A DNA stretch of 64,000 bases from Zygnema circumcarinatum. Lineage: Eukaryota > Streptophyta > Zygnematophyceae > Zygnematales > Zygnemataceae. The notes beneath the pieces were generated by a model, which searched no databases, was not told the origin of the DNA, and worked only from the letters and a program-made list of their open reading frames with translations. Shown here piece after piece: positions 11,701 through 23,265 of the stretch. Position 1 is the stretch's first letter. The number at the start of each line of letters is the position of its first letter. The position numbers were made by a program, and so were the translations under genes. The stretch spans positions 1,853,345 to 1,917,344 of the forward strand of contig CM074814.1 of assembly GCA_037447605.1 (NCBI GenBank), given 5' to 3'.

Positions 11701-14700
11701 CATACCAGTAATATGGTCTGATACATGTAGAAGGGCGGTCTCATAGGCTGCTAAATGCATTCTGCTTGTTGTTTACTGTCGGCAATCGTGGGCAGAAAAA
11801 TGGTGAACAAACAACTGACAGGAAGGGGCATTCCGCTCGCAGTATTAATGCAAGCTGTCCCCTCTCACTCATGACAGAAAGTAGTTGCTCAGAATTTTGT
11901 TCTCGCTGAGGAGTCCCAGGAATGTTCATCCGAGCAAGATATAGTATGAAGGCGACTCCTTCAGTGAAGATAATGCTATTTTGAAGAAGTCCGTCTGCTG
12001 TCACAGGCTTCCTTATTTCATTAGAGGTGGGGTTTTTAATGGCAGCCGCACAGATGTCACTATGGCGCTTGTCCTCCTTGCGACCTTACATGCAATGAAG
12101 AGCTCCCATGTGGCCATCGCTGTCCTCTCATGTAAGGCCTCCAGCTCGGTGCTGCTTTACCAATTTGGAGGGGTCAACCTCAATGCAGCATCTCCCTAAC
12201 TGCTCCTGCAGTCTCATGTTGGCCACAGCCAAACTTACGAAACTTGCAAGCTGAAGTATAAATTGTGTCATGCTCATCAGGCTGTAGGACTTCCTGCAAT
12301 CACGCGCCTAGTTATTTCTGTATACTCCATCCCAAATTCGTTTTGCTGAGTTGCAGTTTCCTGCTACCTGTCCAGATGTCACGGGCCAAAGCCTCCCCCC
12401 AATCCTGAATATACTTTGCGTCCCCAAAAGAAGCGCCAAAAATGGCCGGCTGGGGAGACTGGGGTGATGGAGGGGAGACCCTGCCCCCCCTGCGTGATAC
12501 CTGTTGTACGACCATGTCGAGGTCGCCACCTTAGCAGTGAACGCACGGTGTGTAGAATCGCTCTCCCTCTCTCTCTCTCTCTCTCCTCTCTCTCTCGCTG
12601 TCTCTCGTGGTTTCTCTCTCAATTTCTGTTTCTTTATTGGATTCCTCCAGTGAAAAAGGCCATGCGGAGAGGAGTAAACTGTACTGTTTGGGCCGCTGCA
12701 GATGCCTTGCAGTGCAAATCCCATATTCAGCTGCGGCTTACCATGTGGCAATCCTTTGGCCTGTGGAAACCATCGATGCAATCGTCCCTGCCATGATACA
12801 ACAGGAGGCAAGGTGTATGAGAAGCACACGTTTCAGGATTTTGTGGACCCTTATATACAGACTGAAGCTGAGAATGGAGAGGGCGTCTCGGAAGAGGTGT
12901 ATAATACGTGTCTACAATGCGAGCTAAGCTGCAAACGAGTGAGTATACTTGGCATGCTGCCACATATGAGCGTGTTTGGCCTCCAAAGCAGGACAAGCAC
13001 TACAGCTTGCCGGTGGGATCTTAGAAACCACACCTGCTACCCTTTCTTGGACTTAACAAATCGCAAGATTCTGTCATTCTCGTCTTAGATAGACCACCTG
13101 CTCACCATTAGCATTAGGTGGGTGCATATTTTTGTGCAGCCAAGAGAGCCCGCATGCCCACACCCCTGTGTGGCTCCTTGCCACGTGGCGCCATGCTCAC
13201 CTTGCATGACTTTGGTGAAGAGAAGCTGTCACTGCGGAGCAATGGCGCATGTTCTCGAGTGCACCCTCTTGGGGAAGGCGCAGGGGGCTGATCGCGACCG
13301 CCTTCTGTCATGCAATGGGCCGTGCCACAGGTAGGAACTGCTGCACTCAGACTGCACTTCGCACACCTCTGCTGGTTTGCTACCTACATTGTGCTACATT
13401 GCTGCCATTGCCGCCACTTTACATATTGTTGCAACTGTTTTTTCTCTTGCTGATGAGGAAAGAGATACAGAATTTACTTAATATTAGCAACATATACAGG
13501 TTCCCTTCAAACTAGCTTGCCCATGTTCTTTACACAAAACGATTGATTTCCTTAGTTTCACTTTCGTCATTCGCATGAATCTGCTGTATTATCATCTGCA
13601 ATTACTACCAGAGACACATGCCACATTTGATCCTTCATTGTATTTCACTAATGCAATCATTAACGGAGTGAGTGGGGAGTGATCCTTCATTATGGTTGGT
13701 GTGTATATTGACGATAGAGGCTGGAAATTGATGTCTCTACTCCTCCATGCATTTGCAGGAAATTGCAATTTTGTACACATCTGTGTCCTCAAATCTGTCA
13801 TCCTGGGCCATGCCCCGACCCTGCCAAGTGCCGAAAGAAGGTAAAGCGACACACTTTCTTAAGCTTCTTGAGTTGGCCTCACCCTGTCAGTTGTGAAGGC
13901 TATACTGATGCCTCTTGCACCATAAACAGTTGTTTTAGGTGACGGTATTTCAATGAGGTACATATCTCGATGATGACAATGATGTCTTCATGTTTCTTGG
14001 TAAGCGATAGGAGAAAATGATTTGAACCTGTGGGAGCAGCTACCACACAGCCCTTAGACAGTGGGTGAACTATGAGGTGGGTCACAGGTTACTGTACGGT
14101 GCAACTGCCAGCGGCTAAAGAAAGAATGGCCGTGCTTACAAGTTCAGGCGGCAGAAAAAGAGAGAGGAAGGCAAGGCCCAAGCAGAGGGGGGGCAGGTGG
14201 GGGCCTCCTGCCCTGTGACGAGGAGTGCGCTCGGCTGGAGAGAGAGAGGAGGGAGGCGGAAGAGCTGAGAGCGAACTCCCCTACAGAAGCAAAGCAGGAG
14301 GTAGGACGTTCATTGGAAATTTGGCTGATGTTTGTAGAAGTGATCGCGGAGCAGTCTTTTGTAAAGTCAGATGATTATGCAGAAGTTTGGAGTTAACTTT
14401 TTGGGAAAAAAGCTGTGACCATGCACTTTCTATTTATGGGCTTCGTGAGGCCCTATCGGTAGGATGATAATCGCAGAGTAGGCGCGCGTGTGCGCATGGG
14501 ACTGTCGTTTATCTTTAGAGAACTCGTTTGGGTCTATGCTGAACCAGTGGGTAATGATGGTGAGGCAGATTGTAGAAGCTGCCACAGGCTTGAGGAGAAG
14601 AAAGAAACGCACTTTCACTCATGCAGAGGAACAACGGCAGCCATGGCTGAAGGTTAGCACCGTAAATCGACTTAAGAGTAATGAGACCTCTAAAGCTGGC

Positions 14701-15047
14701 TGAAAGCACATATAAGGCCTGTTCTTATGTACCCACACTCCTCCCTCATGCCTGACCCTGCCGCTCCTTTGCTCCAATCATTTGTGCCCCCTTTCAATGG
14801 GTGTGTATTGATATTTTTCACCCTGAACGACATGTGTTTGCTGACTAACGAGAGGGTGGGAATGGGAGTGGCGGATGTGCAGAGAGTGCCACCCCATTGG
14901 CTGCGTTTGGTAGCAGTGGTGCTCGTAGGGCTTCTTCTGGTCATTGTGTTTTTGGGAACGTCAGCGGCTCTCAGCCGCCTCTCCCATTGGATGAATGTCC
15001 GCGACGCTCGTCGATCAAAAGGCCGACCACGCACTCGCCACTTTTGA
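8790..15047 (+). CDS. NFXL1: NFX1-type zinc-finger protein with RING-type finger and C-terminal membrane anchor
   Basis: Thirteen exons in phase: 8790-10238, 10653-10766, 10969-11024, 11209-11275, 11476-11568, 12046-12131, 12376-12547, 12702-12938, 13140-13330, 13759-13840, 14088-14300, 14569-14652, 14883-15047; 1,002 residues. A RING-like Cys/His cluster spans about 152-244 (CLICLE...HCPKCRHEY). From about 278 a long series of NFX1 fingers follows ([17 protein letters not shown] type). The plant NFXL1 signature [14 protein letters not shown] is present, as are [14 protein letters not shown] and [12 protein letters not shown]. The last exon encodes one hydrophobic segment (about 955-978, [19 protein letters not shown]), so the protein is likely tail-anchored. 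Plant NFXL1 acts in stress and growth regulation. Introns 1 and 5 have GC donors (AG|GCAAGT). Start: ATG 8790; ATG 8823 is an alternative. Confidence 0.9.
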
Positions 15048-16181
15048 CATCCAAATAACTCTCCGGAGGCACTGCAGTTTCGTTTATAATGAAGCATACA
15101 GTTTCCTTGCGTTGCCTCTATGGATAGAGGTCTTCACCACGAGAGATCGCGGTAGTTTTGAAACTAATTTGAAAGTTTGTACGATGAAATGCTTTTTTCC
15201 TATCAAATTCAACTTCTGTTTTCAGTTTATGCTGCTGCTGCCCTTGGTAAGGGTCTCATTCAAGGCCGAAATCCTGCATGTCAGCGTCAGCCTCGTTCGG
15301 CAACAGGGATGCACAGGCAAAACTCTAGTATCGTAAACTGGCAGTGCCTCCTCTATCTCTCCCCTCCCGCTCTCCCTATTCCTCTCCCGCCCTCTGCTCC
15401 ACCTCCACCTTCGGGTTTTTTGGGTTTTTCTCCATTTCCCTCTCTTTTCTCCTCTCTCCCCTTTTGAGGCCACGTGTCCAACTTTATTTTGTCTACACGA
15501 GCAGAAGAAGCCATGCGTAGTGTTCCACTGTCAAAAAAGACTTCTGCACCTTCAGATCGTGGCTTAACGCAAACACCTAGCCTCCTCCCATGTCATGCCC
15601 TCCCCAGATTGGACACGCAACGGTGACAACCCGCAGGAGTCGCTCAGCATGCAAAATCTGAAACCAAATCGTTTGCAGCCATACTGGAGCTTGTCGACCC
15701 ACCATTGTCAAGGCCGCAGCATTTCACATTCAGGTCAGGCACATCCGGGGATTACATATCTGTGTCATGGACAACTATTTATTTTCATTATTTTGAAAGA
15801 AAAAACAACACGAGCTCCGTGCTCCCAGGAGCGGTGCACGCCAATGGGTAGCCTTTGAACAAATTCCCATCTTCACCACTGGTTTCGGCAGCCGAGGCGG
15901 CATTCTGACCAGCACATCTTCCTCGTCGTGCTATTCTGATGAACTCACCAAATAGTACATGGAACCCCTAAGCGGCCATCGACCTTCAGAGCACGCAACT
16001 GTTCAGCCTGACGACTACAACGACACTATATTACAAAATTTTGAATGCAGGGCTGGAGTTTGAACATTTAAACTAGAAAAAATCAATAATTTATTCCTAA
16101 CATGCTCGAGAATTATCGCAGCGTTGCGCATTGTCTGCCGAAGAGGGCAGCTCGCTCGAACGTTTACCGGGCAATCACATA
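15048..16181. other. Intergenic region between NFXL1 and the inverted duplication
   Basis: About 1.1 kb of mixed composition, with a pyrimidine-rich block at about 15344-15465. No coding signal I can support. Confidence 0.5.
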
Positions 16182-17882
16182 GCGGGGCCTTGGGCTTTGG
16201 GGCTTCGGGGCGTTGGGCGTGGGGGGGGGGGGGCGGCGGGCGGCTACTCGGCGGCGGCTCGCAGCGCGCGGCCCTCGAAGGCGGAGTAGCGGCAGTCGGG
16301 CTGCAGCACGTCCGAGGAGACGTAGTCCGCCGGCGCCGCGCCGTCCAGGAAGCCGCGCCACCGCCCGCCCCCGTCCGCCACGATCGGCCGCTTCAGCGCC
16401 GCGCTCAGCCGCTCGAACTTCGCGTTGCGCTCCTCGCGGCCCTCGCGGTACGTCTGCCCGAGCACGCCATGGATGGCAGCCGTCGTCTGCGCCGCCCAGC
16501 CAGGCCCCCCCGCAGCCGCTCAGAACAACCCGCAGGCGGAGCTGGAGCTCTAACGAGAGCAGGCAGAAGAAAACGAGAGAGAGAGAGAGAGCAGGCAGGC
16601 GGGCAAGCGGGCGTTACCTGAATCCAGTTGATGGCGACGCTGATGTGCACTTGCGCGTCTTCGGGCCGCTGCAGGAGAGGGTGCGCGGGGCGGAGCTCGA
16701 GGGCGAGGTCGAGGAGGCCGTCGATGCGCACGGTGTAGCAGTCCACCTCCATGGAGCCCCTCTTCTTGATGGCGGCGAAGCGGATGGCGAGGCCGCCCGG
16801 CAGCGCGGCCTCCTCGCCCACGCGCAGGCGCGGCAGCGTGTTGCCGTCCGCCTCCGCCAGCGCGAGGAAGCCCTCCGCCCCGCGCGCCGCGCCCGGGCCC
16901 GCACGTGCCGCGAGGAGCAGCGAGTGGCGGGCCCCCCCCGCCTCCGTCCAGAGGAGCCCGAGCTCGCGGATCCACGTGCGCACCTGCCCCTGCTGCTGCA
17001 CCTTCCCGCCCTCTGCCTCTCCCTCTCCCTCTCCCTCCTCTCGGACCGCGTCCGCGCGCGTGTCCAGGTAGCCCGTCATCTTCATGTTGACGTGCAGCCG
17101 CCGGTCGCTGAGCAGGCAGAAGCTGCGCCCCGGCTGCCCGCCGAAGTCGTAGTGCGTGCCCTGCGCGCCCTGGAAGTGCGGGTCGTCGCGCGCGAACGGC
17201 GGGCACTTCGCGCCCACGCGCGTCTCGTACTGCGCGCCGCACACCGGCCCGCTGCTGCCGGCGGGGTACATGTAGCAGATGTTCAGCCGCCGCCTGCACC
17301 CAGACCCGCCTCCCGCAGTCAGGGAAGCCGCGTCGCGGACCGGGAGGGGAAGGGGGAGGGAGAGGGAGAGAGCGAGAGGGAGAGAGAGCGCGGGGGCGGG
17401 GGTGGGGAGTACTCACGTCTGGATGGACTGCCAGAGGGCGCAGTTCTTGGCCTTCTTGCAGGCCCGGCAGCACTCGAAGGATGTGTTCGTGGGCTTCACC
17501 CTCACTTGCAGCCCGCCCACCATCACAACGCCGTCGAAAGGGCAGTCTTTGTCGAACGCGCATAGCGGCGGCAGCTTCGGCACCTGCGCACGCACTCTCC
17601 GGGGCGTAAGCGAGAGAGACAGAGAGAATGAGCGAGGAGACGCGGTCTCCGAGGTGGGACGCTAACCGGGCTCCGACTTGCGACTTAGCCCTCCGCTGCT
17701 TTGAACCGCCCGAGTGCCAAGCGAGGCGAGGCTCTCACCGAGAAGTTCCCAACGATGCCTCCCGACAGGCACGAGACGCAGCCATTGGGCGACGAGTAGT
17801 CGGGACAAGTGGGGGCTGCCGACTGCGCGCTGGCGGCCACAGCCAGCGCCAGCAACAGCAAGGCCAAGCGCAGGACCGACAT
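16182..17882 (-). repeat. Left arm of a 1.7-kb inverted duplication
   Basis: Coordinates x here pair with 36676-x in the right arm. Identity begins at 16182 (partner 20494) and ends at 17882 (partner 18794), so both arms are 1,701 bp. Introns, a 13-base G/C homopolymer and every reading frame I compared match exactly. The spacer (17883-18793) is not palindromic. One arm boundary coincides with the start codon. Confidence 0.95.
16244..17882 (-). CDS. Root-cap (late-embryogenesis-like) family secreted protein, left copy
   Basis: Four exons on the minus strand, exactly mirroring the right copy: 17739-17882, 17417-17583, 16618-17293, 16244-16486; 409 residues. It has a signal peptide (MSVLRLALLLLALAVAASA), a PAN/apple-like Cys cluster with the FECCRACKKAKNCALW signature, then the root-cap domain: DPHFQG (about 141-146), HYDFGG, LLSDRRLHVN, WIRELGLLW and GVLGQTY (336-342). 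Family function is uncertain; a secreted or cell-wall role is inferred. Its upstream sequence differs from the right copy from the ATG outwards, so the two genes may be regulated differently. Confidence 0.82.
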
Positions 17883-18793
17883 GACTGCGAGCACAGGAGA
17901 CAAGGTCGAAAGTAGAAGGGAAATAACACAGAGTGTGAAAGAGAATACGAGCGAGAGTAAGAGAGGAAGAGGGAGGGGAGCGAGGGAGAGAGGGGCGAGA
18001 GACAGAGTTCTGGAGAGCGGCGACTGGCGAGCAAGTGCTCCCGCTGCCCCCTTGTAGCGAGCGCGCCGCCCCGCCCCTTGGAGCCCGCCTGGCAGGTGCC
18101 GCGCCAGGAGCGGTTCGCGCGGCCAGGGGCGCCGTACGAACATAACGTACGGACCGATATACCGTACGGAATGCGCTGACGAAAGGTGCAGAAAGCAGTG
18201 GATTTTGGGCCACGCTGGATCCTGTCACCCGCCAGGCAACGAACCCGCGCGTGCCACGTGGCGTTTGTAAGAACGACATTGACTTTTGATATGACATTGT
18301 TGACGATCATTGACGATTCTGTGCGTGAATATCTCATCGACAGTTGAACGGCGCAGAACGGTGTGGTTGTAAACATAGAACTCGCTTGGTTAGTGTACGG
18401 ACAACCCAGTTCAGAGGTCGCGCCAGGCGCTCTGCTGTACAAATTCAAATCTCGAGACTGCCTCGTCCGTATGGCAAGGCGTACGGCCAATGTCGGCAAT
18501 GCTCGACAGCCTGGAAAAACCCTGCGCCGCCTCTGTGCGAATACTTGCATGCCACGTGGTGCCCTCACGCCGCTACGCGAATACCTGCGCGCCACGTGGC
18601 GGCCCGGCTCTGCCGCTATGTACATATGGCCGGGGGCAGCGGATGGAAGGGCAGCAGGCGCCACCCTCTCTCCCGCAGCCCCACTCGCCCGCCCTCTCTC
18701 TCGCCCTGCGCTCCCTCCCCTCTACCTCTCTGTGCTCTTCTGCCGCTCTGCCAACTCTCTCCTCGCCTCACTCGCCTCCCTCCAGCACAAGCC
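17883..18793. promoter_or_regulatory. Bidirectional spacer between the root-cap genes
   Basis: 911 bp between two divergent start codons. It contains GCCACGTGGC at 18253-18262 and 18591-18600, a one-base variant (GCCACGTGGT) at 18551-18560, and CGTACG-type words at about 18131-18167. Two copies of a 23-bp unit (GCGAATAC then YTGCRYGCCACGTGG, written in two parts) lie exactly 40 bp apart at 18537 and 18577. CT-rich leader sequence lies on the right side (about 18690-18780). Promoter function is inferred from position. Confidence 0.6.
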
Positions 18794-20432
18794 ATGTCGG
18801 TCCTGCGCTTGGCCTTGCTGTTGCTGGCGCTGGCTGTGGCCGCCAGCGCGCAGTCGGCAGCCCCCACTTGTCCCGACTACTCGTCGCCCAATGGCTGCGT
18901 CTCGTGCCTGTCGGGAGGCATCGTTGGGAACTTCTCGGTGAGAGCCTCGCCTCGCTTGGCACTCGGGCGGTTCAAAGCAGCGGAGGGCTAAGTCGCAAGT
19001 CGGAGCCCGGTTAGCGTCCCACCTCGGAGACCGCGTCTCCTCGCTCATTCTCTCTGTCTCTCTCGCTTACGCCCCGGAGAGTGCGTGCGCAGGTGCCGAA
19101 GCTGCCGCCGCTATGCGCGTTCGACAAAGACTGCCCTTTCGACGGCGTTGTGATGGTGGGCGGGCTGCAAGTGAGGGTGAAGCCCACGAACACATCCTTC
19201 GAGTGCTGCCGGGCCTGCAAGAAGGCCAAGAACTGCGCCCTCTGGCAGTCCATCCAGACGTGAGTACTCCCCACCCCCGCCCCCGCGCTCTCTCTCCCTC
19301 TCGCTCTCTCCCTCTCCCTCCCCCTTCCCCTCCCGGTCCGCGACGCGGCTTCCCTGACTGCGGGAGGCGGGTCTGGGTGCAGGCGGCGGCTGAACATCTG
19401 CTACATGTACCCCGCCGGCAGCAGCGGGCCGGTGTGCGGCGCGCAGTACGAGACGCGCGTGGGCGCGAAGTGCCCGCCGTTCGCGCGCGACGACCCGCAC
19501 TTCCAGGGCGCGCAGGGCACGCACTACGACTTCGGCGGGCAGCCGGGGCGCAGCTTCTGCCTGCTCAGCGACCGGCGGCTGCACGTCAACATGAAGATGA
19601 CGGGCTACCTGGACACGCGCGCGGACGCGGTCCGAGAGGAGGGAGAGGGAGAGGGAGAGGCAGAGGGCGGGAAGGTGCAGCAGCAGGGGCAGGTGCGCAC
19701 GTGGATCCGCGAGCTCGGGCTCCTCTGGACGGAGGCGGGGGGGGCCCGCCACTCGCTGCTCCTCGCGGCACGTGCGGGCCCGGGCGCGGCGCGCGGGGCG
19801 GAGGGCTTCCTCGCGCTGGCGGAGGCGGACGGCAACACGCTGCCGCGCCTGCGCGTGGGCGAGGAGGCCGCGCTGCCGGGCGGCCTCGCCATCCGCTTCG
19901 CCGCCATCAAGAAGAGGGGCTCCATGGAGGTGGACTGCTACACCGTGCGCATCGACGGCCTCCTCGACCTCGCCCTCGAGCTCCGCCCCGCGCACCCTCT
20001 CCTGCAGCGGCCCGAAGACGCGCAAGTGCACATCAGCGTCGCCATCAACTGGATTCAGGTAACGCCCGCTTGCCCGCCTGCCTGCTCTCTCTCTCTCTCT
20101 CGTTTTCTTCTGCCTGCTCTCGTTAGAGCTCCAGCTCCGCCTGCGGGTTGTTCTGAGCGGCTGCGGGGGGGCCTGGCTGGGCGGCGCAGACGACGGCTGC
20201 CATCCATGGCGTGCTCGGGCAGACGTACCGCGAGGGCCGCGAGGAGCGCAACGCGAAGTTCGAGCGGCTGAGCGCGGCGCTGAAGCGGCCGATCGTGGCG
20301 GACGGGGGCGGGCGGTGGCGCGGCTTCCTGGACGGCGCGGCGCCGGCGGACTACGTCTCCTCGGACGTGCTGCAGCCCGACTGCCGCTACTCCGCCTTCG
20401 AGGGCCGCGCGCTGCGAGCCGCCGCCGAGTAG
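18794..20432 (+). CDS. Root-cap (late-embryogenesis-like) family secreted protein, right copy
   Basis: Exons 18794-18937, 19093-19259, 19383-20058, 20190-20432, all in phase; 409 residues. Signal peptide at 1-19, PAN/apple-like Cys-rich segment at about 25-100, and root-cap domain at about 135-405 with DPHFQG, HYDFGG, WIRELGLLW and GVLGQTY. An acidic Glu/Gly run interrupts the domain at about 190. The coding sequence is very GC-rich. The family includes root-cap and LEA-like proteins of land plants; an alga has no root cap, so a general extracellular function is likelier. The start is the first ATG followed directly by the signal peptide. Confidence 0.85.
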
Positions 20433-20494
20433 CCGCCCGCCGCCCCCCCCCCCCCACGCCCAACGCCCCGAAGCCCCAAAGCCCAAGGCCCCGC
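18794..20494 (+). repeat. Right arm of the 1.7-kb inverted duplication
   Basis: Reverse complement of 16182-17882; see the left arm. The arm ends about 60 bp past the stop codon of the enclosed gene. Confidence 0.95.
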
Positions 20495-21639
20495 CATGGC
20501 CAGGCATGGCCTGGCAGTGTATTCGAGGCAGATGTAGAATATGTGTGGCTGATGCTTGTCTTTATAAATTAGTTTTCGTTTTGTATATGTTTGGCCGGAG
20601 AAGTGAAGCTGGACGATTAGTTGATTAAGATTGATGCTCCCGTAAAAGAGGAGTGTTGTAGTTAGAGGTCGAGAGTTGCGAGCAATAGAACTGTGAGAGT
20701 GAACAGCATGTGAAGTTCACGATCACCGAATAAATGTACTCAATCAAGATAACAGTCGTTGCCTTTGAACCCTCTGACCTTCTCTTCCTGTTTGTCATTG
20801 CTAGTTTTTTCGTATGGAAGTAGTCCGCTTTCATTTGCAAGAAGCATGGCAGAATTGTGCGTCGTGGGGTGGATACGTAACCTCATCAGCATCTGGAAAA
20901 TACACCTCCCCTGCTCGCACTCTGCATCACGGACGAAGGGAGGGGAGATGTGGGCAAATCTGAAACGTCAAAGGATATTTCTTGGGTAAAAAAAAGTAAT
21001 GCCAGAGTTTTGCACGAGTCGGCAGAGGGGCTGGGGATGCAGTGGCTTCCCCGCGTCCTTTGCAACCTCTCTCTCGTCTTTCTTGTAAGTGATGGGAACT
21101 CAATAGATTCGTGGAAAGGACTCGTGCAGGGCAACGTGAAGGCAACAGATTCCGCCCACCCTTAGTGGTTTTGAAGACAGAGGGATGGAGTTGGGGGGGA
21201 GGTGTGGGGGGGGGGAGAGGAGGGAGGGGGGGGAAGAGAGCGAAGTTAGAGTTTATTTGTTTTTCATTCCATAGTGAGAAAGGAAGATTGGAATACTACC
21301 AAAGAAAGTGACACTTTTAGGTGGGAATTCCCAAGTCATAAACGCAACACCTCTTACGAATCAGCATAGCATAAAAGGCCAACATGCTGCAAATCACGTC
21401 CAATTTTGTGCATTGAACATTTGGTACACGCTTAGTTTGTAGTACAGGTCAAATGTACATCAAAAAAACTGCATGCACTCCCCCTGTCTTCAAGAGGAGT
21501 ATCGTGCACCAGCGAAAGCAGTGCGGGGGAGAGACTGCAAAAAATCTCAGGCATTTCGCCCATTCAGCATTGCGCTTTATAGGCTATTTCTTGCCAGCTT
21601 TCCCTTGCTAGGCGGGAAAAGAATGTACAGAAATCATAT
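20495..21639. other. Intergenic region between the right arm and ELIP
   Basis: 3' flanks of two convergent genes. A G-rich stretch occurs at about 21195-21235. Several short open frames exist, none with family features. Nothing else seen. Confidence 0.5.
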
Positions 21640-23265
21640 TCACAGGAAGGACCTATTGGTCACAAACTCGAATGCCAGAAGTCCAAGATATCCGATCATA
21701 GCCAGGCGGCCATTCCACCGCTCTGCCTTCGCATTGAAGGGTCCATTCCTGTTTCAAACGAGCAAAGGGAAAGCCGTCAGCACTTAATTATTTCTCGCAG
21801 TGCTCCTTACTGCCTGCATAGAGCATTGTATAGGCCACGTGGTTACAAGTATTCGGCTAAGGACTGATCGGTCTCAGACAACAGACTTACTTGCGGCTGT
21901 CAGGACTCTCCCCATTGAAGAATGGGATCAATGAAGCCGCAATAATGAGGTTTGTAGCTAGAATAAGCCAAAAGAACCCCGTGTTGTTAGGCTCCGTGAT
22001 CTGCTGCCAGATAGTTTTGTGTGTGATTGCCTCGGAGATGAGTGCCCAGACGAAACCAGTCATAGCCTGGCATCCAAAGAGAGCGCGTTCAGAACAACAT
22101 CACGCAAGTGAAAATGAGTAGATCAAGAAAGACCTTACTCATAAGCTGCGCGGCATGAAACTTGGAGACAGTTTTGCGTCAATAAAGACAGGCTCTGAAC
22201 TATTTCAGCTCGTCAACATCAGATACTTACAAGGCGGCCATTCATTGTCTCAGGTCCCACGCCGTCAAACGACATGATGCTTCCAAATGACCGGTCTCCT
22301 GTTTCAGGACGACGTTCAATCTCAGGCCGAGGAAGTGCACCAGGCGCAGGCTCCGCTCCAAACACGGACTGCTTTTCACTCTGGTTTTGAGACATATTCT
22401 TTTGAACATCGCTTGAAGAAATGTTTTGCTTCGTGCCATCAACAACACCCTGGGCCTGTCGAGAACATAATTCCAATTAAAAGAAGGGGCGTGAGAGTTA
22501 GCTGAGTGAAGAGGGGCTTTACTGCTGACAAACGATTTTGTTTTGGAATTAAATGAGAACATGCGCCTTCATTGACGCGATTAGATTTAAAAAATAACAC
22601 TCACGACTTCGAAAGGTTTAACTTCACAACTTCAACTTGCGTAGGTAAAAGGGTGTCCTGAAGAAATCGAAGAGAGTTCGCAAAAACCAGGTAGTGCTAT
22701 ATGGTTCAAACACCAAATGCAATCTGAAAAGGTCATGCTGCTGTTTGCACGTAGCCGAAAGTATTGATATTTCTACCAAATCCTATGACTTCAAAGAGAA
22801 TACGTAGACGTAATTTCACGATGAGAACGCCAAGAAGGCACTCGTGAGACATACCCTGCCCACGGCATTCTTTGCATCTTGCTGGGCGTCAGCGCGCACA
22901 CGGAATGTAAAGCCAGCGGGACGGCCGCGGCGAGAAACAGTTGGCACTGGAGACACGGGACTGCAGGAGCAGCTCCAAAGTGTTAGGATCACTTCTCTGC
23001 CTCTAGGAAAAACAAAATGAGTAAACAATGCAAGGAGCTTCCGGCACAATGATACATGACGTTCGTTCGTCTGTTCCAGACTAATCAAACCATTCCCTTG
23101 TCAGATCCTCCGCTTCCTGTAGATGAACTGCGGCACAGTTGATCAACAGCACGCTTTTTCAGTCCTCACGCAACGCTATGCATCCTTTCAGCGCTACTGC
23201 CGCTCCACTCACCCGCACACGAGGCCAGCGCTGCTCCTGCACGCAGCCATTGCTGAAGCCGCCAT
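21640..23265 (-). CDS. ELIP: Early light-induced protein, three-helix chlorophyll a/b-binding-like
   Basis: Five minus-strand exons in phase: 23213-23265, 22855-22960, 22231-22455, 21891-22066, 21640-21748; 222 residues. The N-terminus (MAASAMAACRSSAGLVCG, then Arg/Pro/Ser-rich sequence) is a plastid transit peptide. Helix 1 has GPETMNGRLAMTGFVWALIS (about 120-139) and helix 3 has AERWNGRLAMIGYLGLLAFE, each with the E-x-x-N-G-R pigment/ion-pair motif. Helix 2 is TGFFWLILATNLIIAASLI. This layout is that of ELIPs, thylakoid photoprotective proteins thought to bind free chlorophyll and carotenoid under high light. A GCCACGTGGC at 23385-23394 lies about 120 bp upstream of the ATG. Confidence 0.9.

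Noticed and set aside
12231-12290. Possible extra NFXL1 exon ([17 protein letters not shown])
   Set aside because: Joining 12131 directly to 12376 restores the conserved [11 protein letters not shown] block in phase; the extra exon breaks the following phase.
16213-17565. Long Arg/Ala-rich frame (450 codons, plus) over the root-cap gene, mirrored at 19111-20463 (minus)
   Set aside because: Antisense shadow of very GC-rich exons; spans introns and has no domain.
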